A stretch of 64,000 nt of DNA from Streptomyces actinomycinicus (GCF_016741775.1 NZ_JAERRK010000004.1:372001-436000); one strand, 5' to 3'; positions 8,531 through 18,439 are shown, counted from the first letter of the stretch. Notes: generated by a model from the sequence alone, not told the origin. A program made the numbers and translations.

Positions 8531-9615
8531 CCACACAGAGCGGTACCACCGAGGTACGCGGCGAGCCCAGCAGGGCCGAGGCCCGCGACGGGTTCGACGA
8601 GATCACCATCCTCTGGATCTCCGAGGGCATGAGCTGTGACGGCGACACCGTCTCGCTCACCGCCGCCGGCCAGCCCTCCATCGAGGACGTCGTGCTCGGC
8701 CTCATCCCGGGCCTGCCGAAGGTGAACCTCGTCAACAAGGTGCTGTCACCGAGCCTGGGCGGCGAGGACTTCCTGGCCCCCTACCGGGCCGCGGCCCGGG
8801 GCGAGCTGGAGCCGTTCATCCTCGTCATCGAGGGCTCGATCCCGAACCAGAACATCATCGAGGGCGACGGCTACTGGACGTCCTTCGGCAACGACCCGGA
8901 GACCGGTCAGCCGCAGACCCTCAACGACTGGATCGACCAACTGGCGCCCAAGGCCTGGGCGGTGGTCGCCGCCGGCACCTGCGCGACGTTCGGCGGCATC
9001 CACGCCATGGCCGGCAACCCGACCGGCTGCATGGGCCTCGCGGACTACCTGGGCTGGGACTTCAAGGCCCGCTCGGGCCTGCCGGTGGTGAACGTGCCCG
9101 GCTGCCCGATCCAGCCGGAGAACTTCATGGAGACCCTGATCTGGGTGCTCCAGCACGCGGCCGGTGCCGCTCCCCCGCCTCCGCTGGACCACATGCTGCG
9201 TCCGCAGTGGCTGTTCGGCAAGACCGTCCACGAGGGCTGCGACCGCGCCGCCTACTACGAGCAGGGCGACTTCGGGAAGGACTACAACTCCCCCAAGTGC
9301 CAGGTGAAGGTGGGCTGCTGGGGCCCGGTCGTCAACTGCAACGTGCCCAAGCGCGGCTGGATGGCCGGCATCGGCGGCTGCCCGAACGTCGGCGGCATCT
9401 GCATCGGCTGCACGATGCCGAGCTTCCCCGACGCCTTCATGCCCTTCATGGACGAGCCTCCGGGCGGCACGCTGTCGGCGATGGTGATCAGGCCCTACGG
9501 CGCCGTCATCCGCCGGCTGCGCGGCCTGACCAACGACATGGTGAACCACGAGCCCAAGTGGCGCCACAACAAGCGCAAGCTGACCAGCGGTTACGACCCG
9601 CACTGGCGCGCATGA
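8527..9615 (+). CDS. hhyS: Group 1h [NiFe]-hydrogenase small (electron-transfer) subunit
   Basis: A 362-residue iron-sulfur subunit that passes electrons from the NiFe site in the large subunit. The proximal-cluster motif reads SEGMSCDGD, so C37 is followed by Asp40 where other groups have Cys; C152 and C193 complete it. This Cys3Asp pattern is the signature of group 5/1h enzymes. Downstream are H235, C238, C258 and C264 (distal cluster) and a Cys set including C285, C292 and C295 (medial cluster). No Tat signal (RRxFxK) is present at the N-terminus, unlike periplasmic group 1 enzymes, so the enzyme is expected in the cytoplasm or on its inner face. Start overlaps the preceding stop; the large-subunit gene follows after 76 bases. 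Confidence 0.95.
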   Translation: MTTQSGTTEVRGEPSRAEARDGFDEITILWISEGMSCDGDTVSLTAAGQPSIEDVVLGLIPGLPKVNLVNKVLSPSLGGEDFLAPYRAAARGELEPFILVIEGSIPNQNIIEGDGYWTSFGNDPETGQPQTLNDWIDQLAPKAWAVVAAGTCATFGGIHAMAGNPTGCMGLADYLGWDFKARSGLPVVNVPGCPIQPENFMETLIWVLQHAAGAAPPPPLDHMLRPQWLFGKTVHEGCDRAAYYEQGDFGKDYNSPKCQVKVGCWGPVVNCNVPKRGWMAGIGGCPNVGGICIGCTMPSFPDAFMPFMDEPPGGTLSAMVIRPYGAVIRRLRGLTNDMVNHEPKWRHNKRKLTSGYDPHWRA

Positions 9616-9691
9616 CACCGCCGCCGGCCGCACCCGTCCCGCACTCCGCCACCGACCCGCAGAACCCGAACAGCGAGGGGCAGTACCGCAG

Positions 9692-11488
9692 ATGACCACC
9701 ACCGAGTCGTCCCGGCAGTCAGGACGCAAACCCGCCCAGATCGTGGACATGTCCTGGGATCCGATCACCCGGATCATCGGCAACCTGGGGATCTACACCA
9801 AGATCGACTTCGCCAACCGGGAAGTCGTGGAGTGCCACAGCACCTCGTCACTGTTCCGCGGCTATTCGGTGTTCATGAAGGGCAAGGACCCGCGTGACGC
9901 CGGGTTCATCACCTCGCGGATCTGCGGCATCTGCGGCGACAACCACACCACCTGCTCCAACTACGCCCAGCAGATGGCGTACGGCGTGAAGCCGCCGAAG
10001 CTGGCCGAGCACATCACCAACCTGGGCGAGGCGGCGGAGTACATCTTCGACCACACGATCTTCCAGGACAACCTGGTCTTCGTGGACTTCTGCGAGGCGA
10101 TGGTCAAGGCCACCAACCCCGGTGTCCTGGCCCGCGCCGAGCGCACCGACGCGCCCCGCGGGGACGTGCACGGCTACCGGACCATCGCCGAGATCATGAA
10201 GGCGTTCAACCCGTTCGAGGGCGAGGTCTACAAGGAGGCGCTGAAGGTCAGCCGGATCACCCGGGAGATGTTCTGCCTGATGGAGGGGCGGCACGTGCAC
10301 CCCTCCACGCTGTACCCGGGCGGGGTCGGCACGATGCCGCAGCCCAACACCTTCACCGACTACCTCAGCCGCCTGATGCGGGTCATCGACTTCATCAAGA
10401 AGGCGGTGGCGATGAACGACGACGTCTTCGACTTCTTCTACGAGGCGCTGCCGGGCTACGAGGAGGTCGGCAAGCGCCGCATCATGCTGGGCTGCTGGGG
10501 CGCATTCCAGAACCCGGACGTGGTCGACTACCGCTACGCGACGATGAACGAGTGGGGCCGGGCGATGTACGTCACCCCGGGCATCATCGTGGACGGCAAG
10601 CTCGTCACCAACAACCTCGTCGACATCAACCTCGGCCTGCGCATCATGCTGGGCAGCTCGTTCTACGAGGACTGGGTCAACGAGGAGCCGTTCGTCACCC
10701 ACGACCCGCTGGGCAACCCCGTCGACATGCGCCACCCGTGGAACCAGACCACGGTGCCGGTGCCGCAGAAGCGGGACTTCGAGGGCAACTACAGCTGGGT
10801 GATGAGCCCGCGCTGGTACCACCCGGACACCGGGGAGCACCTGGCCCTGGACACCGGCGGCGGACCGCTGGCCCGGCTGTGGTCGACCGCGCTGAGCGGC
10901 CTCGTCGACACGCCGTACGTCAAGACGACGGGCGGCAGCATCCGCATCACCCTGCCCAAGGGGGAGAAGCTCCCGGAGACGACCCTGGAGTGGCGCATCC
11001 CGAAGTGGAGCAACACCCTCGAACGGGACCGCGCCCGGCCGTACTTCATCGCCTACGCCGCCGCCATGGCCCTGCAGTTCCTGGAGGAGGCCATGGGCAT
11101 GCTCAGGAGCGGTGACACGAAGGTGTACGAGAACTTCGAGGTGCCGGACGAGTCGATCGGCTGCGGCTTCCACGAGGCGGTGCGCGGTGTCCTCTCGCAC
11201 CACCTGGTGATCCGGGACAAGAAGATCGCCAACTACCACCCGTACCCGCCGACCCCGTGGAACGCCAGTCCCCGCGACATCTACGGCACCCCCGGACCGT
11301 ACGAGGACGCCGTCCAGGGCCAGCCGATCTTCGAGGAGAACGGGCCCGACGACTTCAAGGGCGTCGACATCATGCGCACCGTCCGGAGCTTCGACCCCTG
11401 CCTGCCGTGCGGTGTCCACATGTACATGGGCAAGGGCAAGACGCTGACGACCGTGCACTCGCCGACCTACGGAGCCAACCATGGCTGA
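9692..11488 (+). CDS. hhyL: Group 1h [NiFe]-hydrogenase large (catalytic) subunit precursor
   Basis: A 598-residue catalytic subunit that binds the NiFe(CN)2CO centre and oxidises H2. The L1 motif RICGICGDNH supplies C78 and C81; the L2 motif DPCLPCGVH supplies C570 and C573. After His576 there are 22 more residues, the C-terminal extension removed by the maturation endopeptidase once nickel is in place; the cognate protease is encoded at 19223-19804. Length and motifs match high-affinity actinobacterial enzymes that scavenge atmospheric H2 during starvation or sporulation. The stop overlaps the NifU-like start by eight bases (ATGGCTGA). Confidence 0.96.
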   Translation: MTTTESSRQSGRKPAQIVDMSWDPITRIIGNLGIYTKIDFANREVVECHSTSSLFRGYSVFMKGKDPRDAGFITSRICGICGDNHTTCSNYAQQMAYGVKPPKLAEHITNLGEAAEYIFDHTIFQDNLVFVDFCEAMVKATNPGVLARAERTDAPRGDVHGYRTIAEIMKAFNPFEGEVYKEALKVSRITREMFCLMEGRHVHPSTLYPGGVGTMPQPNTFTDYLSRLMRVIDFIKKAVAMNDDVFDFFYEALPGYEEVGKRRIMLGCWGAFQNPDVVDYRYATMNEWGRAMYVTPGIIVDGKLVTNNLVDINLGLRIMLGSSFYEDWVNEEPFVTHDPLGNPVDMRHPWNQTTVPVPQKRDFEGNYSWVMSPRWYHPDTGEHLALDTGGGPLARLWSTALSGLVDTPYVKTTGGSIRITLPKGEKLPETTLEWRIPKWSNTLERDRARPYFIAYAAAMALQFLEEAMGMLRSGDTKVYENFEVPDESIGCGFHEAVRGVLSHHLVIRDKKIANYHPYPPTPWNASPRDIYGTPGPYEDAVQGQPIFEENGPDDFKGVDIMRTVRSFDPCLPCGVHMYMGKGKTLTTVHSPTYGANHG

Positions 11489-12035
11489 CGCCGCCGTACG
11501 GCTCCCGGACCCGGCGGTGGAGGCGCGGCTCGCCCGTCTCGACGAGGTGCTGGCCGCGCTGGAGACCGCTCCCGGGCCCGCGCTGGAGGCGGTACGGCTG
11601 CTGACCGAGGTGTACGGCGAAGCCCTCGCCCGGGTCCTGGACCGTGCGGACGCGGCGCTGCGCGCGCAACTGGCCGGCGACGAACTGCTCGCGCACCTGC
11701 TGGTTTTGCACGACATCCACCCCGAGTCCGCGGAGGACCGGGCCGCCCGTGCGGTGGAGAAGCTGCGGCCGGCGGTGCGTGAGCGCGGCGGTGACCTGGA
11801 GTGGGCCGGCGTCGACGGCCGGGTGGCCCGGGTGCGGCTGAGCAGCGGCGGCGGGTGCGGTTCCGGGTGCGGCGGCGGCTCGGCCGACGTGGTCGAGGCC
11901 GTGCGGGCGGCCGTGCTCGCGGTCGCCCCGGAGCTGGAGTCCGTCGAGCCGGTCACCGAGGAGCGCAAGGCGGCCCCGGCGTTCGTACCCCTGAGCACCA
12001 TCAAGCGCCGCGCCGTGCCCCAGGAGGCACGGTGA
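11481..12035 (+). CDS. NifU-like C-terminal-domain protein of the hydrogenase operon
   Basis: A 184-residue protein. The N-terminal 95 residues are helical. Residues about 100-155 resemble the NifU C-terminal scaffold domain (LEWAGVDGRVARVRL, then a Cys pair, then ADVVEAVRAAVLAVAPE). The Cys pair reads GGGCGSGCGGGS, i.e. C-x3-C, rather than the C-x2-C of canonical NifU/Nfu scaffolds, and sits in a Gly-rich loop. It probably supplies or repairs Fe-S clusters for the three-cluster small subunit; this is inferred from fold and operon position. Start overlaps the large-subunit stop by eight bases and its stop overlaps the next GTG by four. Confidence 0.8.
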   Translation: MADAAVRLPDPAVEARLARLDEVLAALETAPGPALEAVRLLTEVYGEALARVLDRADAALRAQLAGDELLAHLLVLHDIHPESAEDRAARAVEKLRPAVRERGGDLEWAGVDGRVARVRLSSGGGCGSGCGGGSADVVEAVRAAVLAVAPELESVEPVTEERKAAPAFVPLSTIKRRAVPQEAR

Positions 12036-12628
12036 CCGTGGACGGAGCACTCGCCCGGGTGATCCGCTCCGCCGCCGACCGGGCGGCGCGGGCCGGGACC
12101 GAGACCTGCGAGCTGTGCGCCGCCCGCGTGGCGGAGGACCATCCCCACCTGTACGACACCGGGCCCGCCGAGGTGCGGTGCGTGTGCGGCCCCTGCTCGG
12201 TGCTGTTCGCCGACGACGGGGCGGGCGAGGGCCGTTACCGGCTCGTGCCCCGGCGCCGGCTGCGCCTGCCGCCGGTGGACACCGGGGTGCTGGGTGTGCC
12301 GGTGGGGCTCGTGTTCTTCGTGCCGCGCTCCGACGGCACGGTCACCGCGCAGGGGCCGAGCCCGGCCGGGGCCATGCGGTGGGAGGTGGACGCGGCGGCC
12401 TGGCAGCGGCTGGCCGCCACGGTCCCGCAGCTCGCCGCCATGGCCCCGGATGTGGAGGCGCTGCTGGTGAACACCGTGCGGGGCCTCGACGAGCACTGGA
12501 TCGTGCCGGTCGACGACTGCTACCGGATGATCGCCCTGGTCCGCCGCGAGTGGCGGGGCCTCTCCGGTGGCGGCCGGGTCTGGTCGGCCGTAGAACAGTT
12601 CTTCAGGGGGCTGACCGAGCGGTCGTGA
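12032..12628 (+). CDS. DUF5947-like protein with two Cys clusters
   Basis: A 198-residue protein starting at GTG 12032 (GTGA overlap with the NifU-like stop); GTG 12038 is possible. Near the N-terminus it has CELCAARV, and about residue 50 CVCGPCSVLF, four to five Cys that could hold zinc or a small Fe-S centre. Later parts include PVGLVFFVPRSDG and PVDDCYRMIALVRREWRG. The pattern fits DUF5947, a family that travels with group 1h hydrogenases. A Rieske-like electron-transfer protein occurs in this position in some related operons, but a full Rieske C-x-H motif is not seen here. Its role as redox partner or assembly factor is open. Confidence 0.7.
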   Translation: MTVDGALARVIRSAADRAARAGTETCELCAARVAEDHPHLYDTGPAEVRCVCGPCSVLFADDGAGEGRYRLVPRRRLRLPPVDTGVLGVPVGLVFFVPRSDGTVTAQGPSPAGAMRWEVDAAAWQRLAATVPQLAAMAPDVEALLVNTVRGLDEHWIVPVDDCYRMIALVRREWRGLSGGGRVWSAVEQFFRGLTERS

Positions 12629-12649
12629 CGACCCGGAAGGAGATCCGAC

Positions 12650-12856
12650 ATGGGCAGCATCCGAGTGGGCCGGCCCCAGGCCAAGCCCGACACGCCCAGC
12701 CACGTGCGCGGACTGCACCAGGGCAACAGGGGCCCGTACAAGCACCAGACCGGACACCACAAGGACGGCAGCTCCGACGCGCGCCGCTCCACCGGTATCC
12801 ACTGGAAACGGCATGACGCCCTGATCAAGGACATGCCGAACATCTCACCGGGATGA
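12650..12856 (+). CDS. Small basic protein of the hydrogenase operon, unknown function
   Basis: A 68-residue, Lys/Arg/His-rich protein with no hydrophobic helix. It begins MGSIRVGRPQAKPDTPSHVR and contains an unusual number of His residues (HQTGHHKDG, TGIHWKRHD). GAAGGAGAT precedes the ATG at good distance, and its stop overlaps the next start (ATGA), so it is embedded in the operon and very likely expressed. No family recognised. The charge and His content would suit binding to nucleic acid, metal or an acidic subunit surface, but there is no direct evidence. Confidence 0.7.
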   Translation: MGSIRVGRPQAKPDTPSHVRGLHQGNRGPYKHQTGHHKDGSSDARRSTGIHWKRHDALIKDMPNISPG

Positions 12857-13068
12857 GAGGGCAGGAAGTGACCGCGATGCACATCGTCATGAGAAGGCGC
12901 AGGGCCAGGCGGGCCGGGATGTCCGGACGCCGGCTGCTCATGGCCCAGGCCGCCCTCGTCGGCAGCCTGGCCACGGCGCTGCTCGTCAAGGAGTTCCCGG
13001 GGATCGTGCGCGAGCTGCGGATCTACCGGATGACCGGTGGGCTGCGCGCCGGCCACCGGTATCCGTGA
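12853..13068 (+). CDS. Small single-helix membrane protein of the hydrogenase operon (DUF6893-like)
   Basis: Up to 71 residues. A strongly basic N-terminus (MRRRRARRAG) precedes one hydrophobic helix (LLMAQAALVGSLATALLVKEF), then a short basic tail ending RELRIYRMTGG. The topology suggests a single-span protein with the N-terminus inside. The size and pattern recall the DUF6893 small proteins. Start is uncertain: ATG 12853 gives the four-base overlap, while GTG 12868 and ATG 12877 are downstream, the latter after AGGAAGTG. It could anchor the soluble hydrogenase to the membrane, an inference from operon position only. Confidence 0.6.
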   Translation: MRGQEVTAMHIVMRRRRARRAGMSGRRLLMAQAALVGSLATALLVKEFPGIVRELRIYRMTGGLRAGHRYP

Positions 13069-13075
13069 GGCCGGC

Positions 13076-13432
13076 GTGCACGAACTGTCGATCGCGACCG
13101 CGATCGTGGAACAGGCCGGTGAGATCGCCCGGGCCGACGGCGCCGACGGAGTCTCGTCGGTGACCGTCCGGGTCGGCGAGCTGGCGGGTGTGGTGCCGGA
13201 CGCGCTGCACTTCGCCTTCGAGGTGGTCCGCGACGGCACGGCGCTCGCCGGGGCGCGGCTGGTCGTGGAGCAGGTGACCGCCCTGGCCTGGTGCACCGGG
13301 TGCGCCGAGGAGTTCGCGGTCGGCATGCCGCCGTTCTTCTGGTGCCCGCGCTGCGACCGGCCCTCGCAGGAGCTGCGCAGCGGGCGGGAGTTGGAGATCA
13401 CAGGGGTCGAACCGGCCGCGGCCCCGGCTTGA
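13076..13432 (+). CDS. hypA: HypA nickel-insertion metallochaperone
   Basis: 118 residues. The start is fixed as GTG 13076 because the product then begins M-H-E-L-S, and His2 is the nickel ligand in HypA; upstream codons would bury it. The structural zinc site is formed by C-T-G-C and C-P-R-C (about residues 72-94). HypA delivers nickel to the large subunit together with HypB. It is the last gene of the + strand hydrogenase operon, eight bases after the small membrane protein, while the other hyp genes are in the facing operon. Confidence 0.93.
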   Translation: MHELSIATAIVEQAGEIARADGADGVSSVTVRVGELAGVVPDALHFAFEVVRDGTALAGARLVVEQVTALAWCTGCAEEFAVGMPPFFWCPRCDRPSQELRSGRELEITGVEPAAAPA

Positions 13433-13443
13433 TGCCCCCCGCT

Positions 13444-13486
13444 CGATGCCCTGGGCCCCGTCTGACGGCGGGGGCCCAGGGCATCG
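13444..13486. terminator. Bidirectional terminator hairpin between hypA and hypE
   Basis: CGATGCCCTGGGCCCC at 13444-13459 is followed, after 11 bases, by its exact reverse complement at 13471-13486: a 16-bp perfect stem in the 72-bp gap between two converging operons. It lacks a T-run, as usual for high-GC actinobacterial terminators. Confidence 0.85.
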
Positions 13487-13504
13487 GGCGGCTCGGGGGA
13501 CGGC

Positions 13505-14576
13505 TCAGCAGATGCGGGGCAGTTGCTCGCCCAGCGGCAGGTCCAGCACCCGGGTGCCGCCGAGGCCGGTGGCGACGACGACCATGCCCGGGTGGTCCGC
13601 GACGCATTCCCCGATCAGCGTGGCACCCGCGCCCTGCGGATGTGCCCGCATGGCCGCGAGGACGGCCTCGGCGTGCTGCGGGGGCACGAAGGCGACGAGC
13701 CGGCCCTCGTTCGCGACGTAGAGGGGGTCGAGACCGAGGAAGCCACAGGCGTTCGCGACCTCCTCGGGAACGGGCAAGGCCCGCTCCCGCAGCAGTACCC
13801 CCGTGCCGGAGGCGCGGGCGATCTCGTTCAGGGACGCGCCGAGGCCGCCCCGGGTGGGGTCGCGCAGCACGTGGATGTCCCGGGTGACGGCCAGCATGGC
13901 CGCCACCAGGTCCGCCAGGGGCGCGGTGTCGGAGGTGATCCCGACGCCGAACTCCAGGCCCTCCCGCACGCTCAGGACGGCCACGCCGTGCAGGCCGATG
14001 GGGCCGCTGACGATGACCGCGTCGCCCGGCCGGGCACGCTGCGGGCGGATGTCGACTCCTTCGGGGACGAGACCGACGCCGGCCGTGGTGACGTAGACGC
14101 CGTCGCCGTGCCCGGACTCGACCACCTTGGTGTCGCCGGTGGCCACGGTGACGCCCGCCGCCTCGGCCGCGGCGCCGAGGGCGCGTGCCACGCGGTCCAC
14201 GACGGCCAGTTCCACGCCCTCCTCCAGGATGAAGGCGGTGGACAGGAACGCGGGCCGGGCCCCGCTCATCGCCAGGTCGTTGACGGTGCCGTTGACGGCG
14301 AGGTCGCCGAGACTGCCGCCGGGGAAGAACAGCGGGCGTACGACGTAGGAGTCGGTGGAGAAGGCCAGCCGGGCGCCGCCGAGGTGGAGCACGGCGGAGT
14401 CGGTGAGGGCCGCCAGGGTGGCGTTGCCGTAGGCGGGCGCGAAGACCTGCTCGACCAGTTCCGCCGACAGGGCGCCGCCCCCGCCGTGGCCCAGGACCAC
14501 GACGGGCTGGTCGCGCAGGGGGGCGGGGCAGGTCCAGTTCGCCGGGTCGACGGGGGCCGCGTCCGGAGTGAAGAGG

Positions 14577-14584
<8 letters not shown>
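13505..14584 (-). CDS. hypE: HypE carbamoyl dehydratase (cyanide-ligand synthesis)
   Basis: 359 residues of the PurM-like fold. It dehydrates the thiocarbamate on its own C-terminal Cys to a thiocyanate, the CN source for the hydrogenase Fe(CN)2CO unit. Supporting motifs are [17 protein letters not shown] near the N-terminus, [25 protein letters not shown] and [16 protein letters not shown], and the terminal P-R-I-C that presents the carrier cysteine. It overlaps hypD by eight bases (ATGGCTGA) and is the last gene of the - strand operon. Confidence 0.95.
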
Positions 14585-15715
<1,131 letters not shown>

Positions 15716-15719
<4 letters not shown>

Positions 15720-16006
15720 CGGACCTCACTCCCGCTCTCCTGCCGCTCCGCCTGCTCCCAGGCGTCGCCGAACTCCTCCTCCAGCAACCCCAGCTGCCCG
15801 AACAGCTCCAGGGACGCCCGTGCCGACTGCTCGTCCAGGCGCTGCAGGGCGAAGCCGACGTGCACGATGACGTACTCCCCCACCCGGACGTCGGGCAGGT
15901 ATTCCAGACAGGCCTGTTTGCGCACGCCGCCGAAGTCGATCAGCCCGGTGAGGGGGTCGGCACGATGGTCGATGGACACGACCTTGCCGGGCACTGCCAG
16001 ACACAT
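15716..16006 (-). CDS. hypC: HypC/HybG-family hydrogenase assembly chaperone
   Basis: 96 residues starting M-C-L-A-V-P-G-K, where Cys2 is the essential residue that binds iron and the large-subunit precursor. A small beta-barrel follows (VDFGG-type [23 protein letters not shown]). The tail is acidic and slightly longer than the shortest homologues. It begins three bases after hypF ends and overlaps hypD. Confidence 0.95.
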
Positions 16007-16009
16007 GGG

Positions 16010-18439
16010 TCACTCCGTCTCGTCGTTGACTGCTGTTCCCGCGACCATCAGCTGGCCGAGTGCCAGACCGCCGTCGTTCGGGGGTACTTCGCCGTGCCGC
16101 AGGACCGTGAAGCCGGCCGTGCCGAGCAGCGCGGCGGTCTCCTCCTCCAGCAGCGTGTTGGCGAAGACGCCGCCGGTGAGGGCGACGGTGGTCAGGCCGG
16201 TCTCCGCCCGGGCCCGGCGGCAGAGGTGCGCCACCGCGCGGGCCATGGCCCGGTGGAAGCGGGCGGCCACGACGGGGACGGGGGTGCGGCGGGCCCGGTC
16301 GTGCAGGAGTGCGCGGAGGGTGGGCGCCGGGTTCATCTCCCAGCCGCCCGCCGGCCCCCATCCGCCCGCCGGGCTGCGCCCGCCGGGCTGCCGGCGGCCC
16401 GGGAGCGGTCCCCGGCGGCCGGGGGACCTGGCGAGGGCGACCGGGTACGCCATCCTGTCCGCGTCCCTGGCCTCCAGTGCCGCCGCCTCCAGCTCCATCG
16501 CCGCCTGCGCCTCGTACCCGGTGCGCTGGCACAGCCCCGCGAGGGACGACACCGCGTCGAAGAGCCGGCCCATGCTGGAGGTCGGCACGCAGGCCACCTG
16601 GCGCGTCAGCTGCTGCCGCAGCACGGAGAGTTCGGTCGTCGTGCACGCCCTGACGCTCGGCAGGTCCGGTTCCCACGGCAGTCCCGCCGCCCACAGCCGG
16701 GCCAGGGCCAGCCGGCAGGGGTTGGCCACGCCCGCGTCGCCGCCGGGCAACGGGGCGGGGGCCAGGCGGGCGTAGCGCCGGTAGCCGGTGTAGTCGGCGA
16801 GCAGGACCTCGCCGCCCCACACCGTGCCGTCGTCGCCGTATCCGGTGCCGTCGAAGGCGACGCCGATCACCGGGGTGGTGCCGTCGAGGCCGTGTTCGGC
16901 CATGGCCGCGGCGATGTGCGCGTGGTGGTGCTGGACCAGCCGCGGGGGGTGCGGGCCGAGCCGGGCGGCGCGCCCGTGGGCCCAGCGCGTCGAGTGGTAG
17001 CCGGGGTGCCGGTCGGCGGCGACCAGGGCCGGGGTGACGTGGGTGAGGCGGGTGAGGTGCCGTTCGGCACGCTCGGCGGCCTCGACGGCGGCCAGGTCAC
17101 CCATGTCGCCGATGTGCGGACCGAACCAGGCGTGGTCGTCCTCCCCCAGGCACGGGGCGTTCTTCAGGTCGCCGCCGACGGCGAGCGTGGGGCGGACCGG
17201 CAGCGGGAGGCGCAGGGGGCGCGGGACGTAGCCGCGGGAGCGCCGCAGGACCTGTTCGGTGCCGTCGGGGCGGACGCGCAGCAGGGAGTCGTCGCACGGG
17301 GAGGCGATGGGCCGGTCGTGGGCGAGCCAGGCGTCGGCGAGTCCGGCCAGCCGGATCAGCGCCTCGCCGTCATCGGTGACGATGGGCTCGCCCGAGCGGT
17401 TTCCGCTGGTCATCACCAGCATCCTGGGGCCGGGGGGATCGCCGGGCAGGCCGAACAGCAGGGTGTGCACGGGGGTGTAGGGCAGCAGTACGCCCAGGTG
17501 CGGGCTGCCCGGGCAGACCTCGTCGGCCGGGCCGGGGCCGGCCGCGGGGGTGCGCCGGCGCAGCAGGACGATGGGGCGGCGGGTGCTGGTGAGCGCGGCC
17601 CGTTCGGCGGCGGAGAGCACCGCGATGCGCTCCGCCGTGGCGAGGTCGGCGCACATCACCGCGAAGGCCTTGCCGCCGCGCTCCTTGCGGCGGCGCAGGG
17701 TGGCGACGGCGCGGGCGTCCGTGGCGTCGCAGGCCAGGTGGTAGCCGCCGACGCCCTTCACGGCGACGATCCGCCCGGCGGCGAGGAGCGCCCGGGCCGT
17801 GGCGAGCGCCTCCGCGTCCCGGGCCGGCCGGACGCCGAGGCCGTCGGCCGGGACCAGGGTGAGGCGCGGGCCGCAGTCGGGGCAGGCGACGGGCTGGGCG
17901 TGGAAGCGGCGGTCGGCCGGGTCGCCGTACTCGCGGGCGCAGGCGGGGCACATCGGGAAGCCGGCCATGGTGGTGGCCGGCCGGTCGTACGGCATGCCGG
18001 TGGCGATGGTGAAGCGGGGGCCGCAGTGGGTGCAGGTGACGAACGGGTGCCGGTGCCGGCGGTCGCCGGGGTCGGCGAGTTCGCGCAGGCAGTCGGTACA
18101 GGTGGCGGTGTCGGGGGGCAGCTGGGTGCGTCCGGGGGTGTGCTCGCTGGGCCGGATGGCGAAGGGGCCGGTGGCGCCGGTGGCGGCGATGTCCTCGCAG
18201 CCGACGCCGGTGACGGTGGCCAGCGGGGGCGGCTGCTCGGTCAGCCGGCCGGCGAACCGGTCCACCTCCTCGGCGGGCCCCTCCACCTCGATGAGGACGC
18301 CGTCCGCGGTGTTGCCGACGAACCCGGCCAGCGCCAGGCCGGCGGCCAGGCGGTGCACGTAGGGCCGGAAGCCGACCCCCTGCACCGTGCCGCGCACGGT
18401 GATCCGGCGGCGGACCGGGCCGGTGGCGGGCGCGGTCAC
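16010..18439 (-). CDS. hypF: HypF carbamoyltransferase
   Basis: 809 residues. HypF converts carbamoyl phosphate to carbamoyl-AMP and transfers it to HypE. Domains in order: acylphosphatase-like (GTVQGVGFRPYVHRLA, FVGNTADG), two zinc fingers (CTDC...CTHC and CPAC...CPDC), a YrdC-like domain (AGRIVAVKGVGGYHLACDA, MTSGNRSGEP), and a Kae1-like domain (HHHAHIAAAMAEHG, GVAFDGTGYG, SSMGRLFDAVSSL, ALTGGVFAN and PPNDGGLALGQ). GTG 18439 is chosen because it overlaps the hypB stop (GTGA). A Gly/Pro/Arg-rich stretch of about 35 residues near 16330-16430 interrupts the Kae1-like domain and is not expected in the core. Confidence 0.95.
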   Translation of the reverse strand: MTAPATGPVRRRITVRGTVQGVGFRPYVHRLAAGLALAGFVGNTADGVLIEVEGPAEEVDRFAGRLTEQPPPLATVTGVGCEDIAATGATGPFAIRPSEHTPGRTQLPPDTATCTDCLRELADPGDRRHRHPFVTCTHCGPRFTIATGMPYDRPATTMAGFPMCPACAREYGDPADRRFHAQPVACPDCGPRLTLVPADGLGVRPARDAEALATARALLAAGRIVAVKGVGGYHLACDATDARAVATLRRRKERGGKAFAVMCADLATAERIAVLSAAERAALTSTRRPIVLLRRRTPAAGPGPADEVCPGSPHLGVLLPYTPVHTLLFGLPGDPPGPRMLVMTSGNRSGEPIVTDDGEALIRLAGLADAWLAHDRPIASPCDDSLLRVRPDGTEQVLRRSRGYVPRPLRLPLPVRPTLAVGGDLKNAPCLGEDDHAWFGPHIGDMGDLAAVEAAERAERHLTRLTHVTPALVAADRHPGYHSTRWAHGRAARLGPHPPRLVQHHHAHIAAAMAEHGLDGTTPVIGVAFDGTGYGDDGTVWGGEVLLADYTGYRRYARLAPAPLPGGDAGVANPCRLALARLWAAGLPWEPDLPSVRACTTTELSVLRQQLTRQVACVPTSSMGRLFDAVSSLAGLCQRTGYEAQAAMELEAAALEARDADRMAYPVALARSPGRRGPLPGRRQPGGRSPAGGWGPAGGWEMNPAPTLRALLHDRARRTPVPVVAARFHRAMARAVAHLCRRARAETGLTTVALTGGVFANTLLEEETAALLGTAGFTVLRHGEVPPNDGGLALGQLMVAGTAVNDETE

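Noticed and set aside
12032..12628. DUF5947-like protein considered as a Rieske ferredoxin
   Set aside because: Cys pairs are present but the C-x-H and C-x2-H Rieske ligands are not seen.
9848..12814. Very long open frame (988 residues) antisense to the hydrogenase genes
   Set aside because: Shadow of high-GC coding DNA; composition is repetitive Val/Gly/Arg/His and the + strand genes carry unmistakable motifs.
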